Positions 1 through 8,716 are shown, numbered from the stretch's first letter. The stretch: 64,000 bases of DNA from Lachnospiraceae bacterium (GCA_017463255.1 JAFTPP010000016.1:1-64000); one strand, 5' to 3'. Numbers and translations: made by a program. Notes: generated from the letters alone by a model not told the origin.

Positions 1-22
1 ACAACCGAATAAAAAATAAGTA

Positions 23-73
23 ACAGACCTTGCAATGAGCCAATCAAATTCCTCGTTTCAAGGTCTGTTTTTA
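23..73 (+). terminator. Intrinsic terminator of an upstream gene
   Basis: A perfect 10-bp stem (ACAGACCTTG at 23-32 with CAAGGTCTGT at 59-68) is followed by a T-rich tract. It should end transcription entering from the left edge. Confidence 0.75.
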
Positions 74-133
74 TCTTTATCAAATGTGGCCCCAGTTTAT
101 GTTTTGATTTTTGTGGCAACTAGTTTGTATATA

Positions 134-142
134 TGTTATAAT
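134..142 (+). promoter_or_regulatory. Extended -10 promoter for the MCP gene
   Basis: TGTTATAAT at 134-142 is a consensus extended -10 box (TGn-TATAAT). No good -35 lies at 17 bp spacing, which is common for extended -10 promoters. It sits about 95 bp before the MCP start. Confidence 0.55.
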
Positions 143-236
143 TGGTCTGAAATGAAAGAAAATTTTGAGTTTGATGGCGAGTAAAAAAAGTAATGAAGGA
201 GAAAAAAGAATATATTATACACAAGGAGGCATTACT

Positions 237-2324
237 ATGAAATCTATACGAATGAAAATTACTGTTGCAATTGTGATATGTTCGTTGATTACGGCATCTA
301 TTATTAGTCTGCTCAGCATTTCTGATACCAGAGAATTATCCAATGCCGCGGCTGAAAAGGAGTTGGTGCTAACCTGTGAAAATACGGGTGAAGAAATCAA
401 TGCCCTAATCTCAAGAATTGAGCAGTCGGTGGGTACGCTAAGTGATATTGCCATGAGAAAGTTGGAGTTTTCTGAGTTTAAAAACAATAATGCGTATGAA
501 AGCAAATATACAAATGAGCTTTTGGAAGATTTTTATACTTTTGCAGAGCATACGGACGGTGCAATTACTGCTTATATACGTTATAATCCGGAATTTACGG
601 AACCGACTTCAGGTATCTTTTTGACGCGTAATGATGCGCAGTCTGCATTTGATAGTGTAACACCAACAGATTTTAGTATGTATGACCCATCTGATGTAGC
701 GCATGTAGGCTGGTATTACATTCCGGTAGCGAACAAGGCGCCTCTTTGGATGGATCCGTATTTAAATGCAAATATAAATGTTTATATGATTTCTTACGTG
801 GTTCCACTTTATGAAAATGGTACATCAGTGGGAATTATCGGTATGGATATTGATTTTGGCCAGTTGACATCTTTGGTAGATAAAGCGATTGCTTTTGATA
901 CAGGATATTCTTTTGTGGTAAGTTCTACTGGTAGTGTACTGTATCATAAAGAGATTGAGTCAGGTACTGATTTGGCGGAATACAATGGTGGAGAGCTGAC
1001 TTCGGTTAAGAATTTCGTATTAGATGCTTCCAAGCAAGGAGAGACGTTGCGGTACAGCATCAACGGCGAGGAGAAATATTTGTCTTATGTGGAACTTAAG
1101 AATGGCATGAAGCTTGTATTAACAGCACCTGTAGAGGAAATTACAGCATCTGCAAATGCCCTTTCTGTTCAGATATTGATGTTCCTTGCTATGGGACTCG
1201 TGGTTGCTATAGTGCTTGGAGTTTTGATAGGAAGTACCATTGCAAAACCGATTAAACGAATTACAGAAATTATTAAGCAGACAGCACAGTTGGATTTTCA
1301 ACGTGCAAAAGACATTGACAAATTAATGAAAAAACGTGATGAAACCGGTATTATGGCAAAGGCTGTAAATGAGATGCGTTCCGTCTTACGTGAACTGGTA
1401 GGAAACATGGAGCGCGTTAAAGACGATTTGATTGAAAACATGAAGCGTCTGGATGATGTGATGGGAGAAAACAATTCTATTTCAGAGGACAATTCTGCAA
1501 CTACCCAGGAACTGGCAGCCAGTATGGAAGAGACTTCCGCCGGTGTAACCATGATTGTAAGCAATATTGACGCAATCCAGACAAATGCAGAAGAAATCCG
1601 TGAATTGTCCGAACGGGAACAGCAAGAATCGAGAGCTATTATGACCAGAGCGAGAGAGCTTCGTGATACTACGAGTTCTTCCAATGAGAAAGCAATGGGC
1701 ATTTATGCAGATATGAGACAACGTACGGAAGAAGCAATCGAAAAATCTAAAGTTGTTGCAAAGATTAATGAATTGACGGATGATATCCGGAATATTTCTT
1801 CCCAGACAAATCTGTTGGCATTGAATGCCAATATTGAGGCCGCAAGAGCGGGAGAAGCCGGACGTGGTTTTGCTGTGGTTGCAACGGAAATCGGAGCACT
1901 GGCTAATCAAACATTCCGGACTGTAGACGGCATCAACGAGATTGTAAAAGAGGTCAATGAAGCTGTCGTTAATATGACAGAATGCATTCAGGTCATTATG
2001 AATTTCCTGGAAGATACTGTAGTTACAGATTATAGTACCTTTGGTCAGGTAGGCGAACGTTACGAAAAGGATGCAGAAAGTTTTGCAGAATCGATGCAGC
2101 ATATTTATTCTGAGATTTCTCAATTGAGTCATAAAATTACACAGATTGTGGATGCAATGGATAATGTAAACCGCACGATTACAGAGTCTGCTGATGGGGT
2201 AAATCTGATAGCGGAGAAATCCGGAGATGCGGTTAAAAAGACATTAGAAGGTTATGAGCATCTGCGAGAAAGTAAGACAAGCCTAAATCTTTTGAAGGAA
2301 TTAATTGAAAAGTTTAATGTATAA
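237..2324 (+). CDS. Methyl-accepting chemotaxis protein (dCache-HAMP-MCP signal)
   Basis: Transmembrane chemoreceptor that would signal to a CheA/CheW array. ATG 237 is chosen because AAGGAGG lies at 223-229 with 7-nt spacing; an upstream in-frame TTG at 165 has no such site. From this start (695 aa) there is a first membrane helix at about residues 7-29, an extracellular dCache-like sensor to about 305, a second helix at about 311-334, a HAMP region, and a cytoplasmic signalling domain. The conserved hairpin tip ([20 protein letters not shown], then GRGFAVVA) is near residues 520-557. The ligand cannot be told from the sequence. It appears monocistronic, with a terminator before it and a weak one after it. 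No other chemotaxis gene is in the window except the receptor-like fragment at 26568. Confidence 0.93.
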   Translation: MKSIRMKITVAIVICSLITASIISLLSISDTRELSNAAAEKELVLTCENTGEEINALISRIEQSVGTLSDIAMRKLEFSEFKNNNAYESKYTNELLEDFYTFAEHTDGAITAYIRYNPEFTEPTSGIFLTRNDAQSAFDSVTPTDFSMYDPSDVAHVGWYYIPVANKAPLWMDPYLNANINVYMISYVVPLYENGTSVGIIGMDIDFGQLTSLVDKAIAFDTGYSFVVSSTGSVLYHKEIESGTDLAEYNGGELTSVKNFVLDASKQGETLRYSINGEEKYLSYVELKNGMKLVLTAPVEEITASANALSVQILMFLAMGLVVAIVLGVLIGSTIAKPIKRITEIIKQTAQLDFQRAKDIDKLMKKRDETGIMAKAVNEMRSVLRELVGNMERVKDDLIENMKRLDDVMGENNSISEDNSATTQELAASMEETSAGVTMIVSNIDAIQTNAEEIRELSEREQQESRAIMTRARELRDTTSSSNEKAMGIYADMRQRTEEAIEKSKVVAKINELTDDIRNISSQTNLLALNANIEAARAGEAGRGFAVVATEIGALANQTFRTVDGINEIVKEVNEAVVNMTECIQVIMNFLEDTVVTDYSTFGQVGERYEKDAESFAESMQHIYSEISQLSHKITQIVDAMDNVNRTITESADGVNLIAEKSGDAVKKTLEGYEHLRESKTSLNLLKELIEKFNV

Positions 2325-2376
2325 GATACTGTTGGTAGCATAAAACAAGCGAAAGAATAGTGGGATAATGAAAGGA

Positions 2377-2411
2377 AATTGCTGATGAAATGGAAAAGCA
2401 ATTGCTTTTTT
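2377..2411 (+). terminator. Probable terminator after the MCP gene
   Basis: AATTGCT (2377-2383) pairs with AGCAATT (2397-2403), followed by GC and six T. The stem is short and AT-rich, so this is a tentative call. Confidence 0.4.
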
Positions 2412-2722
2412 GCAAAAGAGCTTGATAACATTTCCGTGATAACAAAATGATAACATTAGTTCAGATAGCCCATGTACATTGGATAATTGAAACTAATTGG
2501 TATCAAACCGTGCGAAAACTACTAAACAGATTTGTTTAATGCGAAAATGATTTTGGCGAGTTTGAATAAATAAAATTTGATACAGAGTATTTTGTATGGC
2601 AGGTAATCTAAGAGATTATCTGCCATTCTCTATATTAGATTCATTGCATAAAAATTTGTTGCCAATTAATGCCTCGCTTTTTCTGTATATTTTCTAAGAT
2701 ATCATAATAGCCTACTTTTCTA
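2412..2722. other. Non-coding gap with one isolated hairpin
   Basis: About 310 bases without a convincing gene. The only clear structure is a 13-bp hairpin at 2596-2626 (ATGGCAG/CTGCCAT plus an inner 6-bp part with one G-U, loop TAAGA). It lacks a T-tail, so it is not a normal terminator. Confidence 0.4.
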
Positions 2723-2751
2723 TTGACATATAAATAGAGCAGTGGTAACAT
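2723..2751 (+). promoter_or_regulatory. SigA-type promoter of the GNAT leader
   Basis: TTGACA (2723-2728), a 17-bp spacer and TAACAT (2746-2751). Transcription would start near 2758, about 250 bases before the acetyltransferase, leaving room for the leader peptide and attenuator. Confidence 0.75.
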
Positions 2752-2779
2752 ATCAAAAAATCAAACGGGGAGAATTCAA

Positions 2780-2842
2780 ATGAATCAGAGATTACATTCA
2801 ACAACTCATATGTCCATTCATCATAGACGTATTTGCTTATAA
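2780..2842 (+). CDS. Putative 20-residue leader peptide
   Basis: A short frame starting ATG 2780 and ending TAA 2840-2842, with GGGGAG at 2767-2772 and 7-nt spacing. The peptide ends HMSIHHRRICL and is rich in His and Arg. Its stop lies only 9 nt before segment 1 of the attenuator, so a ribosome paused at the end of the frame would cover segment 1. Position, ribosome site and downstream structure all fit a regulatory leader peptide. The stalling signal (a drug or an amino acid) is not known. Confidence 0.6.
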   Translation: MNQRLHSTTHMSIHHRRICL

Positions 2843-2849
2843 CTGACAT

Positions 2850-2981
2850 TGTTGCACAGTTGTAAGCCGGTAGGTCTTATATGTCTGTGCAATAGTGAGA
2901 ATGTAATGTTAGGATTATAATATATATTTTCATTGAATGATTCGCACCAGACATATAAATGTATGTTTGGTGCGATTTTTT
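2850..2981 (+). promoter_or_regulatory. Four-segment transcription attenuator
   Basis: Segment 1 (2850-2859) pairs with segment 2 (2885-2894): core TTGCACAG/CTGTGCAA. Segment 2, read as 2879-2890 (ATATGTCTGTGC), also pairs with segment 3, 2944-2956 (GCACCAGACATAT), by 12 bp with one bulged C. Segment 3 in turn forms the terminator stem with segment 4. This gives mutually exclusive 1:2 plus 3:4 (off) and 2:3 (on) states. With a leader peptide ending just before segment 1, a stalled ribosome would favour read-through into the acetyltransferase. The pairings are seen directly; the mechanism is inferred by analogy with ribosome-mediated attenuators of resistance genes. Confidence 0.7.
2942..2981 (+). 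terminator. Attenuator terminator before the GNAT gene
   Basis: TCGCACCAGACATA (2942-2955) pairs with TATGTTTGGTGCGA (2962-2975), 14 bp with one G-U, then six T. It lies upstream of the gene, inside its leader, so it is conditional rather than terminal. Confidence 0.85.
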
Positions 2982-3008
2982 ATTTAAAACGATTGGAGGA
3001 AGAATACT

Positions 3009-3491
3009 ATGATTAGAAAAGTAGGGCAAGAAGATATCAAAGAGTGTGTAGATGTTATTGTTAAGAGTTTTATGACTGTGGCGGATGAGTTTGGATTTAC
3101 AATTGGTAATGCACCGAGATTTACGGCATTCGCAACAACCGAAGAAAGACTTAATTGGCATCTGAACGGTGAACGTCGTCCTATGTATGTGTATATAGAG
3201 GATGATATAATTGTGGGCTATTATTCCTTATTGGTGCAGGAAAATGAAAAATGCGAACTAAATAATGTGTGTGTGCTTCCCAAACACCGACATAACGGAA
3301 TTGGAGAGAAACTAATGAAACATGCATTTGCAACTGTGGCAGAACTTGGGTGTAAAAAGATTAATATCGGTATTGTCGAAGAGAACATTGTATTGAAAGA
3401 ATGGTATGCTTCACAAGGTTTCATACATACAGGAACACAGAAATTTGACTTTTTTCCGTTTACTTGTGGGTATATGGAGAAGACCATTTGA
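3009..3491 (+). CDS. GNAT family N-acetyltransferase
   Basis: A 160-residue acetyl-CoA-dependent acetyltransferase of the GNAT fold. The acetyl-CoA binding motif A is visible as VLPKHRHNGIGEKLMKHAF near residues 90-108 (R-x-x-G-I-G type). A following strand and helix (KINIGIVEENIVLKEWYASQ) ending in a G-F-x-x-T-G segment is typical of the family. ATG 3009 follows GGAGGA with suitable spacing. The substrate is unknown. The attenuator in front suggests induction by translation stress, which would fit antibiotic or nucleoside acetylation, but that is inference. The next two frames follow closely and may be co-transcribed. Confidence 0.88.
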   Translation: MIRKVGQEDIKECVDVIVKSFMTVADEFGFTIGNAPRFTAFATTEERLNWHLNGERRPMYVYIEDDIIVGYYSLLVQENEKCELNNVCVLPKHRHNGIGEKLMKHAFATVAELGCKKINIGIVEENIVLKEWYASQGFIHTGTQKFDFFPFTCGYMEKTI

Positions 3492-3506
3492 TGGAAGGAG
3501 ATTTAT

Positions 3507-3887
3507 ATGCAGTTTAAATATATGAGAATACAAGGTAGAGAGTCATCTTGGATAACGAAGTACCCAAAAGGGATTTTTGGTATGTGCTGGCGTTTAATAA
3601 TGGATGGAATTATGGATAAGAAAGATGAGGAAACTTTTCGGAATATTGACCAGTGGTTTAAGGATAATCTTCCGGAACCTGAGCCATGTAAAAACGCAGA
3701 AAAGGTAATTACATTTTTTAAGAATGAAACATCAAAAGAAATGCAGGAAAAGATTAAACCGGCGATGGATTTACTCGACAAGTACGAACACCCTTATGAC
3801 GTAGTATATACTAATTTTGTAGGAACTATTATATACGAAGATGATTGGCAGGTAGCTGTCCGTGTAGAGAATGGTGAGATGATATAG
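3507..3887 (+). CDS. Conserved hypothetical protein (126 aa)
   Basis: Soluble protein of unknown function, 15 bp after the GNAT gene and with a good ribosome site (GGAGAT), so probably in the same operon. It has a basic aromatic N-terminus (FKYMRIQGRESSWITKYPKG), a Trp-rich acidic middle and no signal peptide or membrane helix. I do not recognise a named domain. The downstream neighbour is a broken HAD hydrolase. Confidence 0.7.
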   Translation: MQFKYMRIQGRESSWITKYPKGIFGMCWRLIMDGIMDKKDEETFRNIDQWFKDNLPEPEPCKNAEKVITFFKNETSKEMQEKIKPAMDLLDKYEHPYDVVYTNFVGTIIYEDDWQVAVRVENGEMI

Positions 3888-3904
3888 GCAAAAGGTGGAA
3901 GAAA

Positions 3905-4343
3905 ATGGTAGAAGCAATATTTATAGATTTTTATGGAACGGTTGTATTTGAAGATGGTGAAAATGTTGCAAAGATTAGCCGGATTATATACGAAACGGGT
4001 AAAGCAGAAAGCGTGGGAGAAATAGGTAATTATTGGTGGAAGCGATTTAAGACTTTATTCGAAAATTCATATGGAGAAATGTTTCAAACACAAAGGGAAT
4101 TGGAAACGCAGTCACTAAAGGATACTATAGATTATTTTTCATCCACGGCAGATGCGGATAAGTTGAGCAATGAAATGTTTGAGTATTGGGTGGCACCACC
4201 AATATTTGAAGAGTCAAAGGAATTTTTTGCAAGGAGCCGGTGCATTGGGAATAAGGGCTTTTTGGATAAATAGAGGGAAAAAGAATGTTCCGGAAGGTGT
4301 TAATTCTATCAGCAATTTACTTCAATTATTTGATAAAGTATAA
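3905..4343 (+). pseudogene. HAD-superfamily hydrolase, internally deleted
   Basis: The 5' part (3905 to about 4230) encodes a haloacid-dehalogenase N-terminus with motif I IFIDFYGTV (nucleophile Asp8) and part of the cap. The frame then runs into unrelated codons and stops at 4273. In the +1 frame from 4233 to the stop at 4341-4343 lies a typical HAD C-terminus (GALGIRAFWINRGKKNVPEG, then VNSISNLLQLF). The catalytic Lys and DD motifs between them are missing. A family member is usually about 200-230 aa, so roughly 80 codons were lost together with the frame. The shortened 122-aa product is very unlikely to be active. Confidence 0.75.
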
Positions 4344-4344
4344 T
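4316..4344 (+). promoter_or_regulatory. Promoter for the CotH-like gene
   Basis: TTTACT (4316-4321), 17-bp spacer, TATAAT (4339-4344). It overlaps the decayed 3' end of the HAD pseudogene. Confidence 0.65.
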
Positions 4345-4415
4345 AAATGTAAAGCAGCTTATTTAATATGAAACTTAATCGGAAACTTGCGTTTTATCCC
4401 CCTACGGAGGCGTCT

Positions 4416-6197
4416 ATGAAGAAAAGAATGAAAAATACTATTATGATAGCCCTTTTACTGTGTATGTGTCTGTCGGCTTGTGGACGTGACCATAAGGAAG
4501 AAGGGGCAGTAAAAGACAATAACACAAATTCCGAGGTGTCAGTAAGTGACACAGATCAGGACAAGCTCTATGGAGAACTTTTTGACATTCATAACAAAAT
4601 AGAAATTCATATTGATATTACGGGCGAAGAGTTAATGAAGCTACAAGAGGATTATTGGAAGTATGCTTCTATGGGCTCAAAGTCACCGATTTATAGGGAT
4701 ACGGCCCTTGCCATAACCATAACCACATCCGAAGGTTCCAATACATACGAGTTTGAAAATGTAGGTATCCGTATGAAGGGAAATACTTCCAGAACTGATT
4801 TTTATAACGAAGAAGAAGGAATGTATAATCTGATTCATTTTCGACTTGAGTTTCCGGAAAAATTTGCCGGACTTGAACATTTAGAGATGCGTTGGAATAA
4901 GCTTGATGACAGTACATATATACGAGAATACTATACTTACGAGTTTTTTAGGGATAGTGGAATATTGGCACCCAGAACGAATCTTGCATCCGTGGATGTT
5001 GCAGATATCCATGCTGGTGTGTTTACCATTTATGAACCCGTTGATAAGATTTTTATAGAGCGGAATCTGAAACCGGAAGACCGGGATGGAGATTTATATA
5101 AAGCAGGATGGACGGAAACCGGCGCCACGCTAACGATGAATACCACCTATGGAATTGAAAATGAGGATAACTGTGAATTTTATAATTATGATTTAAAAAA
5201 TAATAAGAAGACATCACAGCATGAGCCTATGAAAAATTTACTGAAAAAGCTGAATGCTCCGGATTTAAATAAGGACACTTTGGAAGAAATCGTTGACATA
5301 GATTATTTCCTTAAATTTGCCGCAGTTTCCTATTTTGTAGGAAATCCTGATGACATCAGAAGCGGTTATAATAATTACTATATTTATTTTTTGAAGAGTA
5401 ATCATAAGGCAGTATTTATTCCTTATGATAATGATAGGTGCTTTGGAATGACAAAGGAATGGAACCCAACATGGGACGCTATGACGAGCGTTAACCCGTT
5501 TTCAACTGTGGCCTCTGGTATGGTTTGCTATCAGGAAAACCCTTTGTTTATTCATACAGTAGATGCCGGCGGATGGTATATTGACGAGTATGCCAATATG
5601 CTGAGGGAAATCTCAACATCGCCGTGGCTTACTACGGATAAGTTTAATGAACTCTATGAGATTGCATACAACCATTACAAAGATGATGCTATGCCATCAA
5701 AGACGTTTTATAATGCTTCTGAGCATAAATTTACGTTTGATAATTTCTATTCAGAAGGGTTAGGCAGCGATTGGGGAAATGCCTCTTTTGCAGATTATAT
5801 CGAAGCAAAAATAGAAAATTTTGAACAATATATAGAACAAACCAGTCAGTATTATGAGTATGTGGACATGAATCCTTTTGAAGAGGACACAGATGATGAG
5901 ACCGGAGCGGGGTATTATATCAGAGGATGGTTTAATAATTGGGAAATAGATGAACATTATCGCATGAGTTATGATGCAAGTGCGGATGTATATTCCTATA
6001 CCATAGAAGTCTGGGGTGAGGAGTGGTTTAAAGTAGGAAGCGGTGATAATGTTGAGTGGTACGGATATGAAAACGTTACAGCCTCCTCAGAAGAAGTTAG
6101 TTTCAATGAAGAACATTATGACATTGTGCTTATGCCCGGAAAATATGAGATATTGTTCCATGGTGGTAGTAAGATGATAGAGATTAATAAGATTTAA
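4416..6197 (+). CDS. CotH-like lipoprotein with C-terminal beta domain
   Basis: Exported lipoprotein, 593 aa from ATG 4416 (ACGGAGG just upstream; an in-frame ATG at 4368 lacks a ribosome site). The signal peptide ends in a lipobox L19-S-A-C22. The body matches CotH-type (spore-coat kinase-like) proteins: an N-terminal IHIDITGEELMKLQ-like segment, a GNTSR loop, and the IPYDNDRCFGM motif near residues 334-344, where the Asp residues would bind metal/ATP. From about residue 499 a separate small domain with WFNNWEI and LMPGKYEILFHGG resembles a carbohydrate- or surface-binding beta domain. CotH proteins phosphorylate coat or wall proteins in known cases; the substrate here is unknown. Confidence 0.8.
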   Translation: MKKRMKNTIMIALLLCMCLSACGRDHKEEGAVKDNNTNSEVSVSDTDQDKLYGELFDIHNKIEIHIDITGEELMKLQEDYWKYASMGSKSPIYRDTALAITITTSEGSNTYEFENVGIRMKGNTSRTDFYNEEEGMYNLIHFRLEFPEKFAGLEHLEMRWNKLDDSTYIREYYTYEFFRDSGILAPRTNLASVDVADIHAGVFTIYEPVDKIFIERNLKPEDRDGDLYKAGWTETGATLTMNTTYGIENEDNCEFYNYDLKNNKKTSQHEPMKNLLKKLNAPDLNKDTLEEIVDIDYFLKFAAVSYFVGNPDDIRSGYNNYYIYFLKSNHKAVFIPYDNDRCFGMTKEWNPTWDAMTSVNPFSTVASGMVCYQENPLFIHTVDAGGWYIDEYANMLREISTSPWLTTDKFNELYEIAYNHYKDDAMPSKTFYNASEHKFTFDNFYSEGLGSDWGNASFADYIEAKIENFEQYIEQTSQYYEYVDMNPFEEDTDDETGAGYYIRGWFNNWEIDEHYRMSYDASADVYSYTIEVWGEEWFKVGSGDNVEWYGYENVTASSEEVSFNEEHYDIVLMPGKYEILFHGGSKMIEINKI

Positions 6198-6215
6198 AAA
6201 AATCAACTTTTTTGC

Positions 6216-6246
6216 TTGACCTTACCCTTAGGACAAGGTTTATGCT
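6216..6246 (+). promoter_or_regulatory. MerR-type promoter with operator dyad
   Basis: TTGACC (6216-6221) and TATGCT (6241-6246) are separated by 19 bp, the over-long spacer typical of MerR-activated promoters. A 21-nt dyad at 6219-6239 (ACCTT ... AAGGT, 8 of 10 half-site positions symmetric) fills the spacer. It precedes a gene whose own N-terminus is a MerR domain, so autoregulation is likely. A 10-bp palindrome TTCCCGGGAA (6289-6298) lies further down the leader. Confidence 0.8.
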
Positions 6247-6321
6247 GAATTAAGATTAATCTAAATACATTTATTTAATGTAAAAAAGTTCCCGGGAATC
6301 TTATTTACTAGGAGGATTCTA

Positions 6322-7497
6322 ATGAACAAATATTATACTATTGGGCAGTTGGCAAAACTCGCCGGAATATCGACAAAAACCCTGCGTGTATACGAACGAA
6401 AGGGATTGCTTTTGCCGGAGCGTAACGAAGAGAATGGATATCGTATGTATGGCGAAGAGTCCGTGAAAACCATGGAGAAAATCCAGTTGATGAAATATTT
6501 GGATTTTTCTCTGGATCAAATTGCTGCTTTTTTACGGTTGTATGAGAACGTTAGCCGAAAAAATATGTTATTAGAGCAAAAACGTCTGTTGGAAAAGAAA
6601 AGAGAACAATTAAATACAGTGATTGCTCATGTGGACCGGACGGTACAGGAGTGTGAGGGCGAGGAACTGGATGACAACACTTTTCTTAAAGCATTAGGAC
6701 GTATTGTTAGAGACCGACGTGCAGATGAATTGGTATTGCGCCTGAAACAACATGCCGATGAACCACGGGGTTGGTCAAGGTTTATTTTTGATATGGCAGA
6801 ATTGCAAACCGATATGCGTGTATTGGATGCCGGCGCTGGGATTGGAAACTTATGGCGGTATAATAGGGAGCGTTTGCCGAAGAAAATGAACGTGACTTGC
6901 GTAGATAGACACAATACGCATATGGATACATTTTATGCGGATGCCGGTGTGGGAGAATTAAAAGAATACTTGCAAAATAGCGATTTTTATTTTGTATGGG
7001 ATGACTTAGAAACAATGTCTCTAAATGGACCGTATGAGCGTATCTTTTTTAATCATGTGGTGTCTCACATTACTAATCGGCACGCCTTATACCGCAAATT
7101 TGATTCTGCACTTTCTGGGAATGGCGTTTTTATTTGCACATGGGGAGGCTTGCTTTTCTATGAAAAGCTGCTACCATTATTATATGAGTTTTTTGAAGAA
7201 AAAGAGTATACGGAACTGGATGAGTTATATCACAAGCATAAAGCTCATGTGGAAGATTGGGAAAAGGAATTACATGCAGTATTTCCTAAAGTTGAAAGAC
7301 ATGCTTATGTATTAACACTTCATTTTGGAACGGCTGAGGAATTCTTAGAGTATATCCAGCAGGTATGTCGTCCGGTGAGAGAATCTCTAGAGACTAGGAG
7401 AAAAGAATTTCTGGAGTTTCTTGTGCGGTTTAAGAACGAGGATGGAGAGTTTATATTTGAAAGAGACACCTATTTGTATTGTTGTAGGAAGAACTAA
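6322..7497 (+). CDS. MerR-family regulator fused to SAM-dependent methyltransferase
   Basis: A 391-residue two-part protein. Residues 1-75 form a MerR winged helix (YYTIGQLAKLAGISTKTLRV, then YERKGLLLPERNEENGYRMY), followed by a coiled-coil dimer helix to about 120. From about 150 a class I methyltransferase fold begins, with the SAM-binding glycine motif VLDAGAGIGNL near 166-176. The methyltransferase could act as ligand-binding effector domain or as a true enzyme, for example self-resistance by methylation. ATG 6322 follows AGGAGG at 6310-6315. The gene stands alone behind a MerR-type promoter and is closed by a bidirectional terminator. Confidence 0.85.
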   Translation: MNKYYTIGQLAKLAGISTKTLRVYERKGLLLPERNEENGYRMYGEESVKTMEKIQLMKYLDFSLDQIAAFLRLYENVSRKNMLLEQKRLLEKKREQLNTVIAHVDRTVQECEGEELDDNTFLKALGRIVRDRRADELVLRLKQHADEPRGWSRFIFDMAELQTDMRVLDAGAGIGNLWRYNRERLPKKMNVTCVDRHNTHMDTFYADAGVGELKEYLQNSDFYFVWDDLETMSLNGPYERIFFNHVVSHITNRHALYRKFDSALSGNGVFICTWGGLLFYEKLLPLLYEFFEEKEYTELDELYHKHKAHVEDWEKELHAVFPKVERHAYVLTLHFGTAEEFLEYIQQVCRPVRESLETRRKEFLEFLVRFKNEDGEFIFERDTYLYCCRKN

Positions 7498-7552
7498 TGC
7501 ATCCTGATAAGTACTATGCTCCAACTCATCGGATAAATGATTGAATTATTGC

Positions 7553-7598
7553 AAAAAAAGAAGCAAGAACAGATGTATATAGCATCGTCTTGCTTCTT
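7553..7598 (-). terminator. Bidirectional terminator between convergent genes
   Basis: AAGAAGCAAGA (7558-7568) pairs with TCTTGCTTCTT (7588-7598). On the minus strand it is followed by seven T (7553-7559), so it mainly serves the AraC gene; on the plus strand the tail TCTGTTGTTT is weaker. Confidence 0.75.
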
Positions 7599-7630
7599 CT
7601 GTTGTTTAGTATCTATATATTGGTAACCTG

Positions 7631-8467
7631 TCAAAAAGATCTTAGCCCAATCGACTTCTTATATTCAATAGGAGACAGCCCCTCGTGCTTTCTGAATACC
7701 GTGCTAAAATACCCGGCATCAGGGAAGCCGCACTTGTGGGCAATCTCTCCGATAGGAAGCTCATTTTTTTGTAGTAACCGTTTGGATTCCTGCAGTCTGC
7801 GTCTGGTCAAATATTCGTTAGGACGCATATTCATGGAGTCCTTAAAAATACGGCAAAGGTGCTGCGGTGTTACCTTAGCAACCTCAGCCAAAGCCGTAAT
7901 AGGTAAATCCAGGTAAAAATGCTTATCAATATAGTCTAATACCGGAAGCAACCGTTTGCTTTTCTCATTTCTAAGCCGTTGTACCGGATTATCCATGTTG
8001 CGGTAAAATTCAATCACATATTCATAAATCAAACCGGAGCAAAATTGATCTCTATAAGTCTGCTCTGATTCCTGCAAAGCAAACATCTTATTATAAATAT
8101 TTTCCATAACATCGATGTCTCTGGGGCTTATAATAGCAGGCTTATGCATGTTAAACTGACTCAAAACGTGGGCGCAGGCATACCCGTCAAAAGCAACCCA
8201 TCTTATGTCCCAACGCTTTTGGTCTGAATAGTATTCGTGAGGATATCCGGCAGGTAAAAAGAAAAAATCCCCTTCGTTCACCGAATAGGTACTATTATCA
8301 TATTTGACATAACCGGTTCCTTCTGCACAAAACAGAATCTGGTGCCAGTGATAGCCTTCGGTTCTGATAATATGATACTGATATTCCGTGCCGCCGATTC
8401 CTGCAAGATGAAAAGGCAATTTCTTAACTTCCAAGTTGTAAGGGTAGATATTACGGTTTATTTTCAT
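7631..8467 (-). CDS. AraC family transcriptional regulator
   Basis: About 278 aa. The N-terminal half is a cupin-like sugar-sensing domain (HWHQILFCAEGTGYV, then FFLPAGYPHEYYS); the C-terminal 100 residues hold the two AraC helix-turn-helix units (ITALAEVAKVTPQHLCRIFK and IGEIAHKCGFPDAGYFSTVF). An ATG at 8467 is preferred over 8479 because AAGGA sits about 11 nt before it. It is divergent from a secreted mannanase, so it is probably the mannan-derived-sugar regulator of that gene. Ligand and mode of action are inferred. Confidence 0.9.
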   Translation of the reverse strand: MKINRNIYPYNLEVKKLPFHLAGIGGTEYQYHIIRTEGYHWHQILFCAEGTGYVKYDNSTYSVNEGDFFFLPAGYPHEYYSDQKRWDIRWVAFDGYACAHVLSQFNMHKPAIISPRDIDVMENIYNKMFALQESEQTYRDQFCSGLIYEYVIEFYRNMDNPVQRLRNEKSKRLLPVLDYIDKHFYLDLPITALAEVAKVTPQHLCRIFKDSMNMRPNEYLTRRRLQESKRLLQKNELPIGEIAHKCGFPDAGYFSTVFRKHEGLSPIEYKKSIGLRSF

Positions 8468-8601
8468 TCTAAATCCCATCCTTTTGTATTTTTAGCATAC
8501 AACATTGTGATTAAAACAGTCAATATATTTAAAAAATTAACATTTAAAAACTACCAAAAGACAATAAAAAATGGAACTCATGACGAAAATATTAAAAAAA
8601 C

Positions 8602-8667
8602 GAACATAAGCTATGTTCATAAAACGAAACTGTGTTCATAATATTCCATTGATACTTGAATGTATCA
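8602..8667. promoter_or_regulatory. Candidate AraC operator region
   Basis: Between the divergent AraC and mannanase genes lie a 7-3-7 dyad GAACATA-AGC-TATGTTC (8602-8618), two direct repeats TGTTCATAA (8614-8622 and 8633-8641, 19 bp apart), and a second dyad TGATAC-N6-GTATCA (8650-8667). Direct repeats spaced by about two helical turns are typical AraC-family sites. The remaining 8468-8601 is AT-rich with no other signal. Confidence 0.5.
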
Positions 8668-8716
8668 GTGCTATGGTTATTACAAGATACATATTGCATT
8701 TAATGGAGGTTACCCT

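Noticed and set aside
1482..2132. 216-aa minus-strand frame inside the MCP gene
   Set aside because: Shadow of the conserved signalling domain on the other strand; Cys/Asn/His-rich composition typical of antisense frames.
8342..8641. 99-codon plus-strand frame over the AraC 5' end
   Set aside because: Antisense to the conserved AraC sensor domain, no ribosome site, AT-rich low-complexity product.
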